Source of the DNA: Perkinsus olseni
Lineage: Eukaryota > Perkinsozoa > Perkinsida > Perkinsidae
DNA length: 64,000 bases
Assembly: GCA_013115135.1 (NCBI GenBank)
Contig: JABANP010000078.1
Span: 100,353-164,352 of the forward strand
Reading direction: 5' to 3'
Below, in pieces: positions 1-9,442 of the stretch (its first letter is position 1; the number at the start of each line of letters is the position of its first letter). The notes beneath the pieces are model-generated. The model was not told the origin of the DNA. It did not search any database and saw only the letters and a program-made list of their open reading frames with translations. The translations under genes and the position numbers were made by a program.

Positions 1-124
1 CTGCTAGCGTTGGGAGCCCCACCGCAGCCACTTCATCGGTTGTGTCATATTACGCCAGTCGATGCTCTGGCAGTAGTTCAGTATCATATCCACCGTGAGG
101 TCCCTGGTTCGAACCGAGCGTCTT

Positions 125-460
125 TCAATTTCTATCAGTCTCTGACATAAAGCCATCACCCCTCCTCCTTCCCTCCCCCACCCATCTAACCTCTATTCCC
201 GCGGCTATCGGCCAAGAATCAACATCAGAAGTAGTGATGGCGTCGACCTCATCAAGGTACGCCAGTGAAGTATCCATGTAGTGTTCGATCATCCTGAGGT
301 ACTGCTCATGGTCCAGCGGCGCGGTCTGCTCCAACTTCAACAGCACCGCCTGACCAGCTGGGTTCGGTGAGGGGGTGGGGAGGAACGATGGGAGTACTTG
401 CAGTATGGCAACGGTGCAGTTCTGTTTGATGTTGGCGCTTTCATACACTGTTGTTAGCAT
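125..460 (-). CDS. hypothetical protein, possible exon(s)
   Basis: An open frame begins at an ATG at 460 and reads MLTTVYESAN. The best protein-like stretch is acidic and helical (LKLEQTAPLDHEQYLRMIEH). Only 36 bp separate this ATG from the start of the plus-strand frame at 497, so the two would share a divergent 5' region. No family is recognised, and the last part of the frame is low-complexity and may be intron. It could equally be the antisense of something else. Confidence 0.3.
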   Translation of the reverse strand: MLTTVYESANIKQNCTVAILQVLPSFLPTPSPNPAGQAVLLKLEQTAPLDHEQYLRMIEHYMDTSLAYLDEVDAITTSDVDSWPIAAGIEVRWVGEGRRRGDGFMSETDRN

Positions 461-466
461 AGTAGT

Positions 467-494
467 GTATCTTAGGTTGAAGCACAAAAGATAC
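467..494 (+). repeat. family A element as a short hairpin between divergent starts
   Basis: GTATCTTAGGTT (467-478) is followed after a short loop by AAGATAC (488-494), giving a perfect 7-bp inverted repeat. The same motif recurs inside introns of several genes in the first 20 kb. Here it lies between the ATG at 460 (-) and the ATG at 497 (+). Confidence 0.6.
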
Positions 495-496
495 GA

Positions 497-865
497 ATGA
501 GGTCAGACGAACACCAAGGTCCTCCAGTCCATTATTTGCTTACTACTCCGCCTCCATCTCGCCAGTACGATAATAGTAATATGCGTGATCTCGCACCTCT
601 TCGAGGAAGCCGCCATCCAGACAGAAGCCAGTCGGAGGGCCCGGCCGGACCCTACCTAAGACGACCAACGATCGACAGCACCCCGGACGGGCCAGGCCCA
701 CTCTGGATGGCCAACCCCAAGTCCCTGATACCGATAACGCCACCGGCTGCTGTGGGAAAGAGGATGGTGAGGAGACTTAAGGGGAGGAAGGACAAGGAAG
801 ACATTGTACAGGAATTGAAGGGTATCTTCATGTCGAGCTTGCAGTTGGCAACTCAACCTCAGTAG
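497..865 (+). CDS. hypothetical basic protein
   Basis: An intronless frame of 122 residues from an ATG at 497 to TAG at 865, converging on the stop of the Aat-like gene 48 bp away. The N-terminal half is rich in Pro, Arg and Ser. The C-terminal third is basic and helical (GKRMVRRLKGRKDKEDIVQE). No family is recognised. The opposite strand is also open over part of this stretch, so coding status is uncertain. Confidence 0.35.
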   Translation: MRSDEHQGPPVHYLLTTPPPSRQYDNSNMRDLAPLRGSRHPDRSQSEGPAGPYLRRPTIDSTPDGPGPLWMANPKSLIPITPPAAVGKRMVRRLKGRKDKEDIVQELKGIFMSSLQLATQPQ

Positions 866-912
866 GTAAAGATACTATCAATGATATGGTAAATCGTAGA
901 CACTATACAGTA

Positions 913-2572
913 CTAATCAGCAACCCCCTCGGTCTGCCGCCGACGGGCAAGAAGGAAGGTGTCGATTATTTCCCGACAATTCTTGGCCGAACACCGGGCG
1001 CCGGTCTGGGATGATTCATCCCGCAGATGACGGAAGGTTCGGACGAACTCGGTTCGAGGAAGATTTCTAGCCCCTAGGCCCCGCTTGTACCTGCAGAGGT
1101 GTCTTTCTACTCTGTGTTGTGCCAGAGTAACCTACTCGATATCCATTCCAATGTCCCACATTTGTGCCAAGCCTTCATTGGAGAGGTAGGCCCCCAGGGC
1201 TGCCATCTGGACCGAGCCTGACCCCGGGGACTTCGAGTCGAAGAATCCGGTGAGGGAGGTGTAACTGGGCAGGAGAGGCTGGCGTTTGCTATGTGAAAGA
1301 AAATACAGAAAAAGATACTCAGTGATGTGTCACAGTATTAATATTATCATCACCGTACTATTCATACCAAATTTCCCCCACATCACGACGACTATCGTGA
1401 CCATTGCCTCCTTACCACTTCCCAACAAGACAGCCGAGCTCCCCCGCGACCAACTCCTTCGTGTCCGCCCTTCGCAACTCAATCGAGTGCAGGGTGACCC
1501 TCCCACCACCGGCCGACGATCGGCCCGTCGGGGATTGTGATGAGGAGGATGTCGAGGACTCCGACGCAGCAGGCCCACTTCCTCCGTTCCGTCGCTTCAC
1601 GCTAGGGGTCTCTCTAGGGCTGCCACCCCCGCCACTACCCTGCCCTTGCCCATGTATCGCCCCTGAAGGGGGACACCTCATCCACGCTGGAGGTCGGAAG
1701 GCCTACTGAGAGAGTTCACGATCGGCGGGTAGAGCCACGCCTCGCCATGCTGACGATGGCAAGATGATACAACACCATCAAAGTCGGTATCAAAGGACAG
1801 CTCGTATCTGAGAGGAGGGCTCTGCATGACCGCGCGCCACGAAAATAAGGACCTACTGCGCGGCCTTCTTCCGGACTTTCTTGTGGATATGCAGGTCGCG
1901 GAGGATGTCCGTGATGGCCGACCTTTTCCGATGCAGCTTCGGCAGGAGGATGTACAACGGCGAGGCGCTACCGTCCTCGTCAGTACCACCAATATCAGTG
2001 CAGATCGGGAGAAAACCCTGAGAGCGAACACATTCTGCCACACGCAAGAGTCAACCTAAGATACCCGTAGCACCTCGTAGAAGAGCCGGGAGAGGAAGGT
2101 CGGATGGAAACAGAGCGACCAGCAGAACTCGCACATGTTGTTCCGCACCACGGCGTCTGCCATGTCCTGCAACAGAAGAACCCACGTCCGTGACTGAGAG
2201 AAGGCTGCCCTCTTCCTCCCCACCTGGAGGTCCATGGCCGGCATTAAAAGCAGCCGGGAACGCGACGAGGCCTCCGGGGCTAGGGCGAAACTCTAAGGGA
2301 CGATTAGGTGAGCGGATGGTATGTAGGGGCGTTAGACGTACAGGCATCTGTGTTGCTATCATCAGTATCAGCTGCTCCGTCGGTATCCGACTGAATGGCG
2401 ATGAAGGAGGGCTGAGGAGATTGTTCGTCGTTTGCCAGCTTCAACCTTGGATACTCTACCTAGCGGCATAGGGGTCATCCGGGCCGCTGGTCGATCGACC
2501 TCTCCTCTGCTGAGCCCTCCTCCGTCTCGTTGGCACCTCAGAAGATGCGCTCCCCCCTTCATCAACTTCCAT
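913..2572 (-). CDS. aat: Aat-like leucyl/phenylalanyl-tRNA--protein transferase
   Basis: This enzyme family moves Leu or Phe from tRNA to the N-terminus of proteins with basic N-terminal residues, creating a destabilising N-degron. Reading exons from the ATG at 2572 gives a disordered acidic/basic N-terminus, then a block with FHPTFLSRLFYEVLRGFLPI and a LLPKLHRKRSAI stretch. Next come YELSFDTDFDGVV, a QHGEAWLYPPI block, VTLHSIELRR..ELVAGELG..VG, and a C-terminus with LTGF..GSVQMAALGAYL and YKRGLGARNLPR. This order matches the L/F-transferase fold (SVE-W..GELVGG, ASLGA-EIPR in bacteria). A Gly/Ser-rich insertion (about 1510-1680) separates two conserved blocks and may be partly intronic. At least four introns are visible (for example 1808-1856, 2018-2064, 2412-2459, and about 1287-1414). 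The stop is TAG at 913-915. The introns rule out bacterial contamination. Confidence 0.8.
1808..1856 (-). repeat. intron carrying family B element (aat)
   Basis: A 49-nt GT-AG intron joins KKAA to YELSFD. Near its 5' end it contains TTTCGTGGCGCGCGGTCATG, shared with the GlnRS intron at 8520-8569. Confidence 0.75.
2018..2064 (-). repeat. intron starting with family A element (aat)
   Basis: A 47-nt intron between EVLR and GFLPICTD. Its donor is the first base of GTATCTTAGGTT, so the repeated motif supplies the 5' splice site. Confidence 0.75.
2412..2459 (-). repeat. intron with diverged family A element (aat)
   Basis: A 48-nt intron beginning GTAGAGTATCCAAGG and continuing TTGAAGCTGGC. That continuation is the same as in the GlnRS intron at 7961, showing that similarity extends past the 12-nt core. 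Confidence 0.65.
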
Positions 2573-2588
2573 GGTCAACCTAAGATAC
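2573..2588 (-). promoter_or_regulatory. family A motif directly upstream of the aat start
   Basis: On the coding strand GTATCTTAGGTTGACC abuts the ATG at 2572. It may be the start of a 5' intron (an AG is available 50 nt downstream) or a 5'-UTR element. Function is unknown. Confidence 0.4.
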
Positions 2589-3511
2589 TACACCCTCCCT
2601 CGGAAGACTACAACGCGACCGTGACTGTCCTTCCGAGGAAACGACACGATAATGATACGTAGAAACAAATACGGAGAGCGGTCCTTCAGTATGGGAGGAC
2701 GCTCCGATACAGAAACTCTTTTTATGCTACCGCTACAGCAATAACCGAATTATGTATTTTACAAGGTAGGTAGGTGAATCACGATGGTTGGTCGTAGTAG
2801 GCGATACCGTGCCGACAGAAAGCATACACCTGCGAGCCGAAACCCATACCCAACCCCACTCGGACCGACCCCCAGCCAATCCGTAAGGTCCTCAGTAGGG
2901 ATCTGAACAGCAGCAGGAGGAAGAGGAGGGCAGTAAAAGGGAAAATGAACAACATGAATCGCTTCGCTCCGCTAAGGAGATTACTCTTGGAAATTAAGTA
3001 CAGGGTAAATGAAGGAATTTGATACTAAACAGTGGTATGATGGTCGTAATAACTACGCATGGCCTTGCGGCCTATACCATAAATTTGGGAACTCATAGCC
3101 CAGCCTAGACCGAGCCTCAGAGAGCCCCAACCGAATCGACAGGTTACCATGAGGGATCTGAGGAAAGTGGAGGGGAGCCGTTAACACAAACGATATCAAC
3201 GAAAATCGTAATTTGCCTGTTAAAAAAGTCCGAGGACCTCCTCGAGGTCTTTCCTATGGTACGCCCAATGGGACAGAGAATACGGCAGAGTGTCCCTAAC
3301 GTCTACCCCACTGCTTCCTCTACCAAAGTGGGCTACTCAAACAGAATTTCCTGGTATTGTTTTTGGACACAATAGTGTTGTACGAATTTGTCTAATACCT
3401 TCCTTATTCATCCGAGAACGCTTGGATACTCAACCGCACCGTGAAGATTCCACAGCCGTTGTGAGACGATTTCTCGAAAGAAGTGGTACGACAAGATGAT
3501 CAATACGGCCC
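2589..3511. other. intergenic stretch
   Basis: No convincing exon is visible. The sequence is AT-richer than its neighbours. It contains one copy of the CTTCGCTCCGCTAAGGA motif near 2958, which is also seen inside introns (family D). It may hold a poorly conserved last exon of the carrier gene. Confidence 0.5.
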
Positions 3512-4615
3512 TTAGTACCCTAATCGTCTGCAGAGCTCCTTCGATGAGGCCAGAAAGCCGTCGCCTAAACTCGGACCAGGGCCAATCAAACCCTCCGATT
3601 CCAGCAGGATCCGCAACCACTGGGACGTCCGACGGGACACTTCCGGCTGACAAAATGATGGTAGTGGGAAGGGGAGGGAGGGGGCAGTACTTACATGCGA
3701 GTACTCCTGCAGTCTAACCCAGTTGAAGGGGGAGCTGAGCGCTGTGGCCACTATCGCGCTTGCCATGTTGCCCAGGAACCCACCAGCTTGAGGGTCGTTC
3801 GAGTGGACGTGCCTGAGGGGGAGTAGTGATGACCCCAAAAGGGAGTACTATTACTACCTCATGGTAGCGTAGGTGAGGCAGAAGGTTACGTCACGATACA
3901 CAGTGGGGACGCAGCCACGGAAGAGTCCTCGCAGGCCTTCCCTTCCTTGTATATCTAACACGCATCGACCTAAGATACGCCCCCAAGGGAGGTGTAGTAC
4001 CCTTAAGAACGTTGATCGCAGTAACTGGATTGGAGTACTGCTGCTGAGAAGTTCGCCAGATAGAAAACTTGACGGCGTTGAAGGGGGTAGTGAAGATACC
4101 ATTAGCCAGGCCTGCTAGGGTGCCCGCCAACCACGCCCCTCCTGCCTGCTCCTACCAGAGGGGACGATAAAAACTAAAAAATGATCCACCGATACCACTC
4201 CTTTCCCAAATTATTACCAATTCTTCCATCGGAAAGTACAATCCGAAACTGACTGCCTTCTGGAGGACAGCGGGGCCGACGCCCTCAAAGTACTGCCCCG
4301 GTCGTTGCGGCCAATTCCTCCGGTCGAGGAACCTCCGATGGTACCCAGACGTGTCCTTGCTGTGCTTTATCGTAAGATAGAGAGCTCGGTCTGAGGGAGG
4401 AGGGATCGACCCGAAGCTCAGAACTGTTCATTACCATAAGGGTTGAATATTAGTGACTGCATCAGGCCAGCGTTGAGGCCGCACATCATCAACCCAATGG
4501 GATGCTTGCTCTCTCCGTTCTTTGAGTGGGTGTATTCTCGAGCGTACTTCAGCAGAGTCCTGTACGCTGATGGAGCTGCTGCTGCTGTTGATGAGGTATC
4601 CCCTTCCTGTGCCAT
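3512..4615 (-). CDS. mitochondrial carrier family (SLC25-type) protein
   Basis: Spliced in frame, this gives three related repeats of about 90 residues, each opening with a Pro kink motif: IFNPYDRALYL, TTPFNAVKFSIW and SSPFNWVRLQEY. The 2nd and 3rd have Asn where classical carriers have Asp/Glu (P-F-N-x-V-K/R). The glycine-rich loops LRGLFRG and GLMMCGLNAG fit the family. Such proteins exchange metabolites across the inner mitochondrial membrane; the substrate cannot be told. The start is taken at the ATG at 4615 (MAQEGDTSST); an ATG upstream at about 4700 is possible. The frame stops at 3512, but the third repeat looks short and a last exon may be missing. Introns at 3955-4000 and 4142-4217 are well defined by reading frame. 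Confidence 0.82.
3955..4000 (-). repeat. intron with family A element (carrier gene)
   Basis: A 46-nt GT-AG intron between INVLK and DIQGREG. GTATCTTAGGTCGATGCG lies in its 3' half, in sense orientation. Confidence 0.8.
4142..4217 (-). repeat. intron with family C element (carrier gene)
   Basis: A 76-nt intron, phase-consistent on both sides. It begins GTAATAATTTGGG and contains GGAAAGGAGTGGTATCGG. Confidence 0.75.
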
Positions 4616-5081
4616 GACGGTTGCAGCAAAAACAAACTGCCATGCTGATGGTGACCCCAGTGAACTCGCAAGAGAAGAGAAAGACAAGAAACGGTCCATG
4701 TTAATAGTCAATTGGGTTTGGCCTTCTTCCAGTATCGCCGGTCCATAGCCTCTACTAAGGCCGCCCGAAGCTCCGGCATGCCATGACCGTCCTGTGCACT
4801 CACACAGTGGACGTAGGGCCAGAAGGAGAGCTGAGAGAAGACACCTTACTGGTGAAAAATGCAGGACTTGGCGACCAGACCTCCGAGCGCTGTCGGGAAC
4901 ACTCAGGACGCAGCCATGCCCTACTATTACTAGTACAGGCATGACACGTTCATTACTACTAGAGATGTCACTAGATTAAGTCTTATGGATTCCCACTATA
5001 CTCTTTCACTCCACCGCTGCGTGTACACCATCAACGCTCGCGTTTCTCGGCAGCTCAAGTGGCGGCTATTACCCCGTATTG

Positions 5082-6363
5082 TTAAACGAAGGGCTCCTTC
5101 AAGGGAAGGGACCCAAGAAGGATCCGACCGGAAGGTTTCCTAGTGGACGGGCGATGGTCGTTGCCCTCCTCCCCTACTACGTTGAACTCCTGTTGCCAAT
5201 ATTCTATTCTCGATAATATTGATGACACCTCTTCATGAAGAGTAGATGCTTTCACTCTATCTACTTTGGTTAAGACCACCATCAACCTAAGATACGTATC
5301 TTTGAGTATCTTAGGTTAACCTGTATCTTGTCATAGTGTAAGATACCCGTATCTTCCGTTACTACCTCGGTGGTGGCGGTCCTTCCTCTAAAACGTTGCG
5401 GTTCTCCATTGACCTCGTTATCAACTTCCATAGATACTCATCAGTCGACTTGACGCCTTCAATAACGTCTATTAAAGACACCTACCGAGCCTCTATCCTC
5501 AATGAATCGGGGGAAGTGTGGTATAGGAGTTACAACTAAGCGTAGGTTATCTGCTCTTTCCATGTACTCCCCAACCAGTGCCCTCCATTCTGCCTTCTGC
5601 TCAGCGTCAATCCCCTTGGCAAACCCGAGCCTGAGCCACCACCCTCTCGACCGAACCCGCCCCGCTGGACCCACCCAGGGAGGTCGACTATCCGCAGAGG
5701 TCTCCCCTTCCCTTCCTTAAGATGCTCATCCCGACCAACTTCGAACGTGAACAACTGCCTCGTTCGGCCAGGAGTCTTCGAGGCCCGAGCCACCTGAAGG
5801 GCCCTAAGAAGCGGTGAAGGAGTGGTACCGCTCTACCTGGCGGCCAAACAACAGCCCATTAACAAGGCTTGATTTGCCGGCATTAGAGCGGCCACAGAAG
5901 GCGACCTGCTAAGGGTGATGACCTCCTCCCTCCCGAGAATTACTACTGTCGGTATGCCGTGGCCCTGCTGCAGCCGGTGAAGGCTCTGTCGGACGAGGAC
6001 AGGGTGGGCGGCGATGCTCCTCCGGAAGAACTCATCAGCCCCTTCGATATGCCGCAGAAAGGAGGCACTGGTGGTCCAAGATGGCTCTGAGGAGGAATCT
6101 TTCGGCTGCGTAATGGCGTATCTTAGGTCGGACCTGGTTGAACTTGGTCTCTAAGATTCCACAGTACTCCCTGACTTCGCCACATCCAGAGGTATGAAGG
6201 GTCGAGCTAGGAAGGTCTGCGGCCGGGCAGCGGTCGCCTTACTAACATTGGACACCGCCACACGAGAGCGAGGCATTTTCAGTTTGCTTGAGCCAAGCGA
6301 TAAATCTTGCCCCACTTGCTCAATCTTGCGTTTCCTCAACGGCCTATTAGAGCTCCTCACCAT
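5082..6363 (-). CDS. engB: EngB/YihA-type GTPase (ribosome assembly)
   Basis: EngB proteins are small TrmE-Era-superfamily GTPases needed for large-ribosomal-subunit assembly in bacteria and organelles. Visible motifs: G1 as CGRSNAGKSSLVNGLLFG (near 5880), a switch block SKTPGRTRQLFTFEV, G3 as LRIVDLPGLGFAK, and G4 as MVVLTKVDRVK (near 5270). The N-terminus from the ATG at 6363 is basic (MVRSSNRPLRKRKIEQ), compatible with organelle targeting. The frame between the N-terminal exon and the GTPase body (about 6110-6160) could not be joined cleanly. At least four short introns are present. The gene is head-to-head with GlnRS. Confidence 0.88.
5287..5365 (-). repeat. palindromic intron built from family A motifs (engB)
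   Basis: A 79-nt intron between PPPPR and LMVVLTKVD. It contains AAGATACGGGTATCTT and an inverted pair AACCTAAGATAC/GTATCTTAGGTT. The AG of the terminal GTATCTTAG is the acceptor. Confidence 0.8.
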
Positions 6364-6422
6364 CGATAGTTTTGCTTACTACCGTAGCCATTCTCCCTCG
6401 CCATCGAATTCTATCGGCACTG
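6364..6422. promoter_or_regulatory. 59-bp divergent promoter/5'-UTR region with spliced-leader-like 12-mer
   Basis: Everything between the engB ATG (-) and the GlnRS ATG (+) is 59 bp. It contains ACCGTAGCCATT at 6381-6392, identical to the first 12 nt of the dinoflagellate-type spliced leader, on the GlnRS strand 31 nt before its ATG. See the finding on a relict leader. Confidence 0.45.
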
Positions 6423-9400
6423 ATGTCCACTGAGCCCGCAGGGAAGAACTTCATCCAAACCGCCATCGACCAGGACCTGGCCCCTGGGGGAAGGTAGTAG
6501 TATCTTTATCAAGCTGGCTTGATACAGGTTAACCTGCCAGGTGCCATGGTAAGTCAATCGTTACAAGATTTCCGCCCGAGCCCAATGGCTACCTTCATAT
6601 CGGTCATGCCAAGAGTATTTGTCTTAACTTTGGCTTGGCTAAGCAGTACGGCGGTACTTGCCATCTGAGGTAGGAGTATCTTAGGTCGACTCTGGCATTT
6701 CACGGGATTGTCGGATACAGGTTTGATGATACCAACCCTAGCGCTGAGAGTGATGAGTATGTGAGGAGCATCCAGGAGGATGTCAAGTGGCTGGGGTAAT
6801 GCCTCCTCTGGGAATCGAACCTCCGCAGGCCTTCATCCCTCCAGGTTCGACTGGGGTGACAACCTCTTCTTCGCATCGTCTTATTTTGACCAGCTGTAGT
6901 ACCACTCCTCCTTCGCCTCCTCCTCGAAGCCCCCCCCCTCAGATACGAGTGGGCCGAGTATCTCATTAACAAGGGAGAGGCCTACGTCGACCTGCAGACC
7001 CCAGAGCAGATCAGAATCAACCGCGGCAACATCAACACCCCCGGGCACCAACTCGCCCCTACCGAGACCAGACGCCTGAGGAGAACCTCCGACTCTTCAG
7101 GGAGATGAGGGATGGCAAGTTTAAGGAGGGGGAGGCTCTCCTGCGCGCCAAGATCGACATGAGCTCACCTAACATGAACATGAGGGACCCACCCATGTAC
7201 CGGATACTTCATAAGGAGCATCACCGCACCGGCAAGAAATGGTGTATTTATCCGCTGTACGATTTCGCCCACGGCCAGGAGGATGCCATCGAGCACATCA
7301 CCCATTCCATCTGTACGTTGGAGTTCGAGAACCATAGGGAGCTATACGACTGGTAGGGTTGGCTGGTGGGAGTAGGTGATGGTGTGGTATGGAATTTTGA
7401 TAGGTTCATCGCCCATTTGCCGGTCCCTTCTGAGCCTCACCAGTACGAGTTTGCGAGACTGCAGGTGACCAACACCATCATGAGCAAACGGAAGCTGCTG
7501 AAGTTGGTCAATTCTCGTAATACGGGAACCTTCACTGCGCCACGAAATTATCACATCGCGTATCTTTAGATTCCGTGAGAGGTTGGGATGACCCTAGGAT
7601 GCCCACCATCTCCGGTATGAGGCGCCGCGGTGTCGACCCCGAAGGCCCTCCGGACCTTCTGCCAGAAGGTTGGGGTGTCCACTAGTCTCAGCACCATCGA
7701 TAGCGTGCTCCTGGACGAATGCATCCGGGAGGATCTTGAGGTCGGTCTGGGTCTACCTGGCTTGACAACTTGTTAGTATCTTTCTCACAGGCCAACTCTA
7801 ATCGCCGCATGTGTGTCGTGGATCCTGTTAAGATCTACATTCAGACCATGGCTGATGATGAGGTACCTCCGACCGAGCTGCTTCGCTCCGCTAAGAAGTT
7901 CTTTTTTTGTCCAGCGTATCGAGGTCGAAGCTCCCAACCATCCAGGAATGCCTGAGGCTGGTAATAAACTCGAACGTATCTTAGGTTGAAGCTGGCATTT
8001 TACGCTTGATAGTAGCAATTCGGATATGCGTATCTTGTCGGGTGGTGCGCACAGCGAAGATTTTGGCAAGGATATCTTTCCAGGCTCCCGCAAATTATAT
8101 TTGCGCAACCGTCTCGTGATCGAGTCGAGTGACTTCCGCATAGACCCTCCCGAGGGATTCAAGAGGCTCGCTCTCGGTGGAAAGGTAGAACAGGCGGAGC
8201 GAAGATGTTTAATTCTCACCGTCACGCGCCACGAAATTAGGTCAAACTGCGTTATGGTTACGTCATCAAGGCCGAGCGGGTCACCCCAGAGGGCGTCGTA
8301 ATTTGCAGTCACGATCCGGAGTCCCTCCATGGTGAAGGCAGCTTGCCCAAGGACGTCAAGGGTGTCATCCACTGGGTAGTAGCTTGGCCGTGTGTATGCG
8401 TCCGTACCACTCCTTTCGTAACTCGTAGGCGGTCGACGCTGAGGAGACTAATGAGGATGTTGTTCGAGGCACAGTCAACTGGTATGAGAATCTCTTGTTG
8501 CCAGAGTCTACTCCCACCGGTAAGCAATTTCGTGGCGCGCGGTCATGTGTTTCACGCGCCTCCACTCAGACGAGGGCGCTACCTCTGAGGAAGAGGCTTC
8601 GATGGTACCTGGTACTGCCGAGGTGGAGACTAACGAGGCCGATAAGGATGGTAATAGAGAATAAGATTTTACGGTTTTTTCTATCAGTTTTATCTCAGCC
8701 TGGTTGTCCACGTTGAACCCCAATAGTCTTCGGGAGTACAAGGCCTACTTCGAGCCTGCCATGGCCGAGGCTAAGGTTAGTACTCCTCTCCTCTTGCCTC
8801 GATCACTTCATCTCCCTCAGCCGATGGAAACCTTCCAGTTCGAGCGGGTCGGCTACTTCGTCGTGGACAAGGACTCTACTCTTGGCGATCTGGCCTGCAA
8901 TCTTACGGTCACTCTCAAGGAGAGTGGCTTGAAGAAGACCGAGGGAAAGCACGCCGGGTAGGTCTATCAGTGGACGGTAGGGACGAACCCCTAGACAAAG
9001 AAAGGGGCTCGCATGGCCGGTTGGAGGAGGGCCGAAGGCGGCTTCTTCTGACGATCTTCCACCACCACCGATTGCGTTAACCGGCGTGTTCCCTGTAGGC
9101 GATCTCGCAAGGAAGCTCAGGCAGCTCAGTTGGCAGAGAAGGAGGCCAAGAAGAAGATCCGCCCTCAGGATATGTTCAAGGGTAGTAGGCAAGGCACCCC
9201 AGAGGCCCCCTATCAGCTTGGTACTTGCCTCAGATCAAAGCGACAAGTACTCCCAGTTTGACGAGAACGGCATCCCTACTCATGACGCTGCCGGGGCGAA
9301 GCTGACCAAGAGTGCTTTCAAGAAGCTCCACAAGGAGTGGGAGAAGCAACGGCGTTTGTACTACCGGAGGGCCTTGAGGCGATCCTGGTCTCATACGGGT

Positions 9401-9430
9401 GGTCTTGGCAGGTACGAGAGCAGCCATTAA
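6423..9430 (+). CDS. QARS1: glutaminyl-tRNA synthetase (cytosolic type)
   Basis: Class I GlnRS charges tRNA-Gln. From the ATG at 6423: [15 protein letters not shown], then [19 protein letters not shown] with the HIGH signature, then CHLRFDDTNP. Next are [24 protein letters not shown], the MSK loop ([14 protein letters not shown]), [17 protein letters not shown] and a beta-barrel anticodon domain ([53 protein letters not shown]). Introns fixed by frame include 6494-6567, 6670-6720, 6796-6844, 6896-6942, 7353-7403, 7517-7569, 7961-8083, 8185-8240, 8379-8428 and 8520-8569. The protein continues past the usual end into a Lys/Glu-rich linker and a [15 protein letters not shown] block like the C-terminal tail of eukaryotic CysRS, ending at TAA 9430. 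Three single-base frame breaks occur at cytosine runs near 7047, 7056 and 7635. Confidence 0.93.
6670..6720 (+). repeat. intron with family A element (GlnRS)
   Basis: A 51-nt intron splitting CHLR|FDDTN. GTAGGA is followed at once by GTATCTTAGGTCGA, then CTCTGGCATTTCACGG. Similarity to the intron at 7961 continues past the core. Confidence 0.85.
6896..6942 (+). repeat. intron with family C element (GlnRS)
   Basis: A 47-nt intron whose donor region reads GTAGTACCACTCCTCC, joining FDQL to YEWAEYL. Confidence 0.75.
7517..7569 (+). repeat. intron with family B element (GlnRS)
   Basis: A 53-nt intron between KLVNS and VRGWDDP. It contains TGCGCCACGAAATTATC and ends GCGTATCTTTAG. Confidence 0.75.
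7961..8083 (+). repeat. intron with family A element (GlnRS)
   Basis: A 123-nt intron joining GMPEA to GSRKLYL. It contains GTATCTTAGGTTGAAGC then TGGCATTTTACGC, and a partial second copy (GCGTATCTTGTCGG). Confidence 0.75.
8185..8240 (+). repeat. intron with family D and family B elements (GlnRS)
   Basis: A 56-nt intron between LALGGK and [20 protein letters not shown] lies near its start and CACGCGCCACGAAATTAG forms its 3' end, including the acceptor AG. Confidence 0.8.
8379..8428 (+). repeat. intron with family C element (GlnRS)
   Basis: A 50-nt intron between VIHWV and AVDAEE. It ends GTACCACTCCTTTCGTAAC then TCGTAG. The reverse complement occurs in sense orientation at about 9760. Confidence 0.8.
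8520..8569 (+). repeat. intron with family B element, inverted relative to 8185 (GlnRS)
   Basis: A 50-nt intron whose start reads GTAAGCAATTTCGTGGCGCG. This is the reverse complement of the 3' end of the intron at 8185-8240. Confidence 0.8.
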
Positions 9431-9442
9431 GGGGATCCTTCT

